From assembly GCA_031259225.1 (NCBI GenBank), contig JAIRLT010000177.1, positions 1 to 5,321 on the forward strand: a stretch of DNA of 5,321 bases, read 5' to 3'. Positions 5,218 to 5,321 of this stretch are shown piece by piece. Source of the DNA: Prevotellaceae bacterium (GTDB lineage: Bacteria > Bacteroidota > Bacteroidia > Bacteroidales > UBA932). Within the stretch, counting starts at the first letter, position 1. Each line of letters opens with the position of its first letter. The notes under the pieces were generated by a model, which was not told where the DNA came from, ran no database searches, and saw nothing but the letters and a program-made list of their open reading frames with translations. The translations under genes and the position numbers were made by a program.

Positions 5218-5321
5218 CGTCATTCCGAGCGGAGCGAAGCGGAGTCGAGGAAACTGCTGCGTGCTGCGCTTGCTGCTTTGTACCGCCTTGCGTTCTGGGG
5301 CAGATCCCTCCGCTACGCGGC
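5218..5321. repeat. interspersed palindromic repeat, cut by the window edge
   Basis: The left arm begins CGTCATTCCGAGCGGAGCG (5218) and ends near GAGGAAACTG (5254). The right arm begins at 5301 with CAGATCCCTCCGCTACGCGG and leaves the window. The reverse complement of the right arm shares GCG[A/T]AGCGGAG and GGA-x-CTG, in that order, with the left arm, so the two would fold into a long imperfect hairpin around a 46-base centre rich in GCTGC. I recall similar CGTCATTCCGAGCG elements scattered through many Bacteroidetes genomes. That is memory, not a search. Confidence 0.6.

Larger units (their letters stand above)
5133..5321. other. non-coding, repeat-rich right end
   Basis: I find no credible gene here on either strand. 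In order it holds a heptamer array, a 14-bp palindrome and the left part of an interspersed palindromic element, each listed separately. Open frames exist on both strands only because the repeats are G+C-rich; their translations have no recognisable motif. Confidence 0.6.

Overview
The window looks like a piece of a Bacteroidetes (probably Bacteroidales) chromosome. Three things point there: TAnnTTTG-type -7 promoter boxes in front of the genes with no Shine-Dalgarno sequence, an RsgA and a degenerate LytM/EnvC protein of the Bacteroidetes type, and a large TPR lipoprotein encoded just upstream of envC. Genes are about half G+C, while the intergenic stretches are A+T-rich and carry short tandem repeats. 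I cannot name the species.

Layout. Bases 1-416 hold no recognised gene: a (+) terminator at 62-95 that closes a transcript entering from the left, then a small orphan unit with a -7 box (166-173), a 50-codon ORF (202-354) and a second (+) terminator (311-340). ubiX (417-974, minus) and rsgA (1042-1968, plus) are divergent, and their two -7 boxes form a perfect inverted repeat. rsgA converges with envC, with 17 bases between the stop codons. A TPR lipoprotein gene (3250-4977) and envC (1986-3197) lie in tandem on the minus strand and probably form one operon. Bases 4990-5321 are non-coding: short direct repeats, a minus-strand terminator (5101-5132), a 7-bp tandem array, a 14-bp palindrome, and the left part of what looks like an interspersed palindromic repeat cut by the window edge.

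How the genes work together. They are housekeeping genes with separate jobs: UbiX makes prenylated FMN for UbiD-type decarboxylases, RsgA matures the 30S subunit, and EnvC is expected to activate amidases that split septal peptidoglycan. The TPR lipoprotein is an envelope protein of unproven role, linked to envC only by position. I see no mobile element, CRISPR array, defence system or new enzymatic system. The points worth a second look are the orphan small transcription unit, apparently leaderless starts for rsgA and the TPR gene, a 16-bp tandem duplication over the envC start, the apparent loss of a gene between the TPR gene and envC, and the repeat-rich right end.
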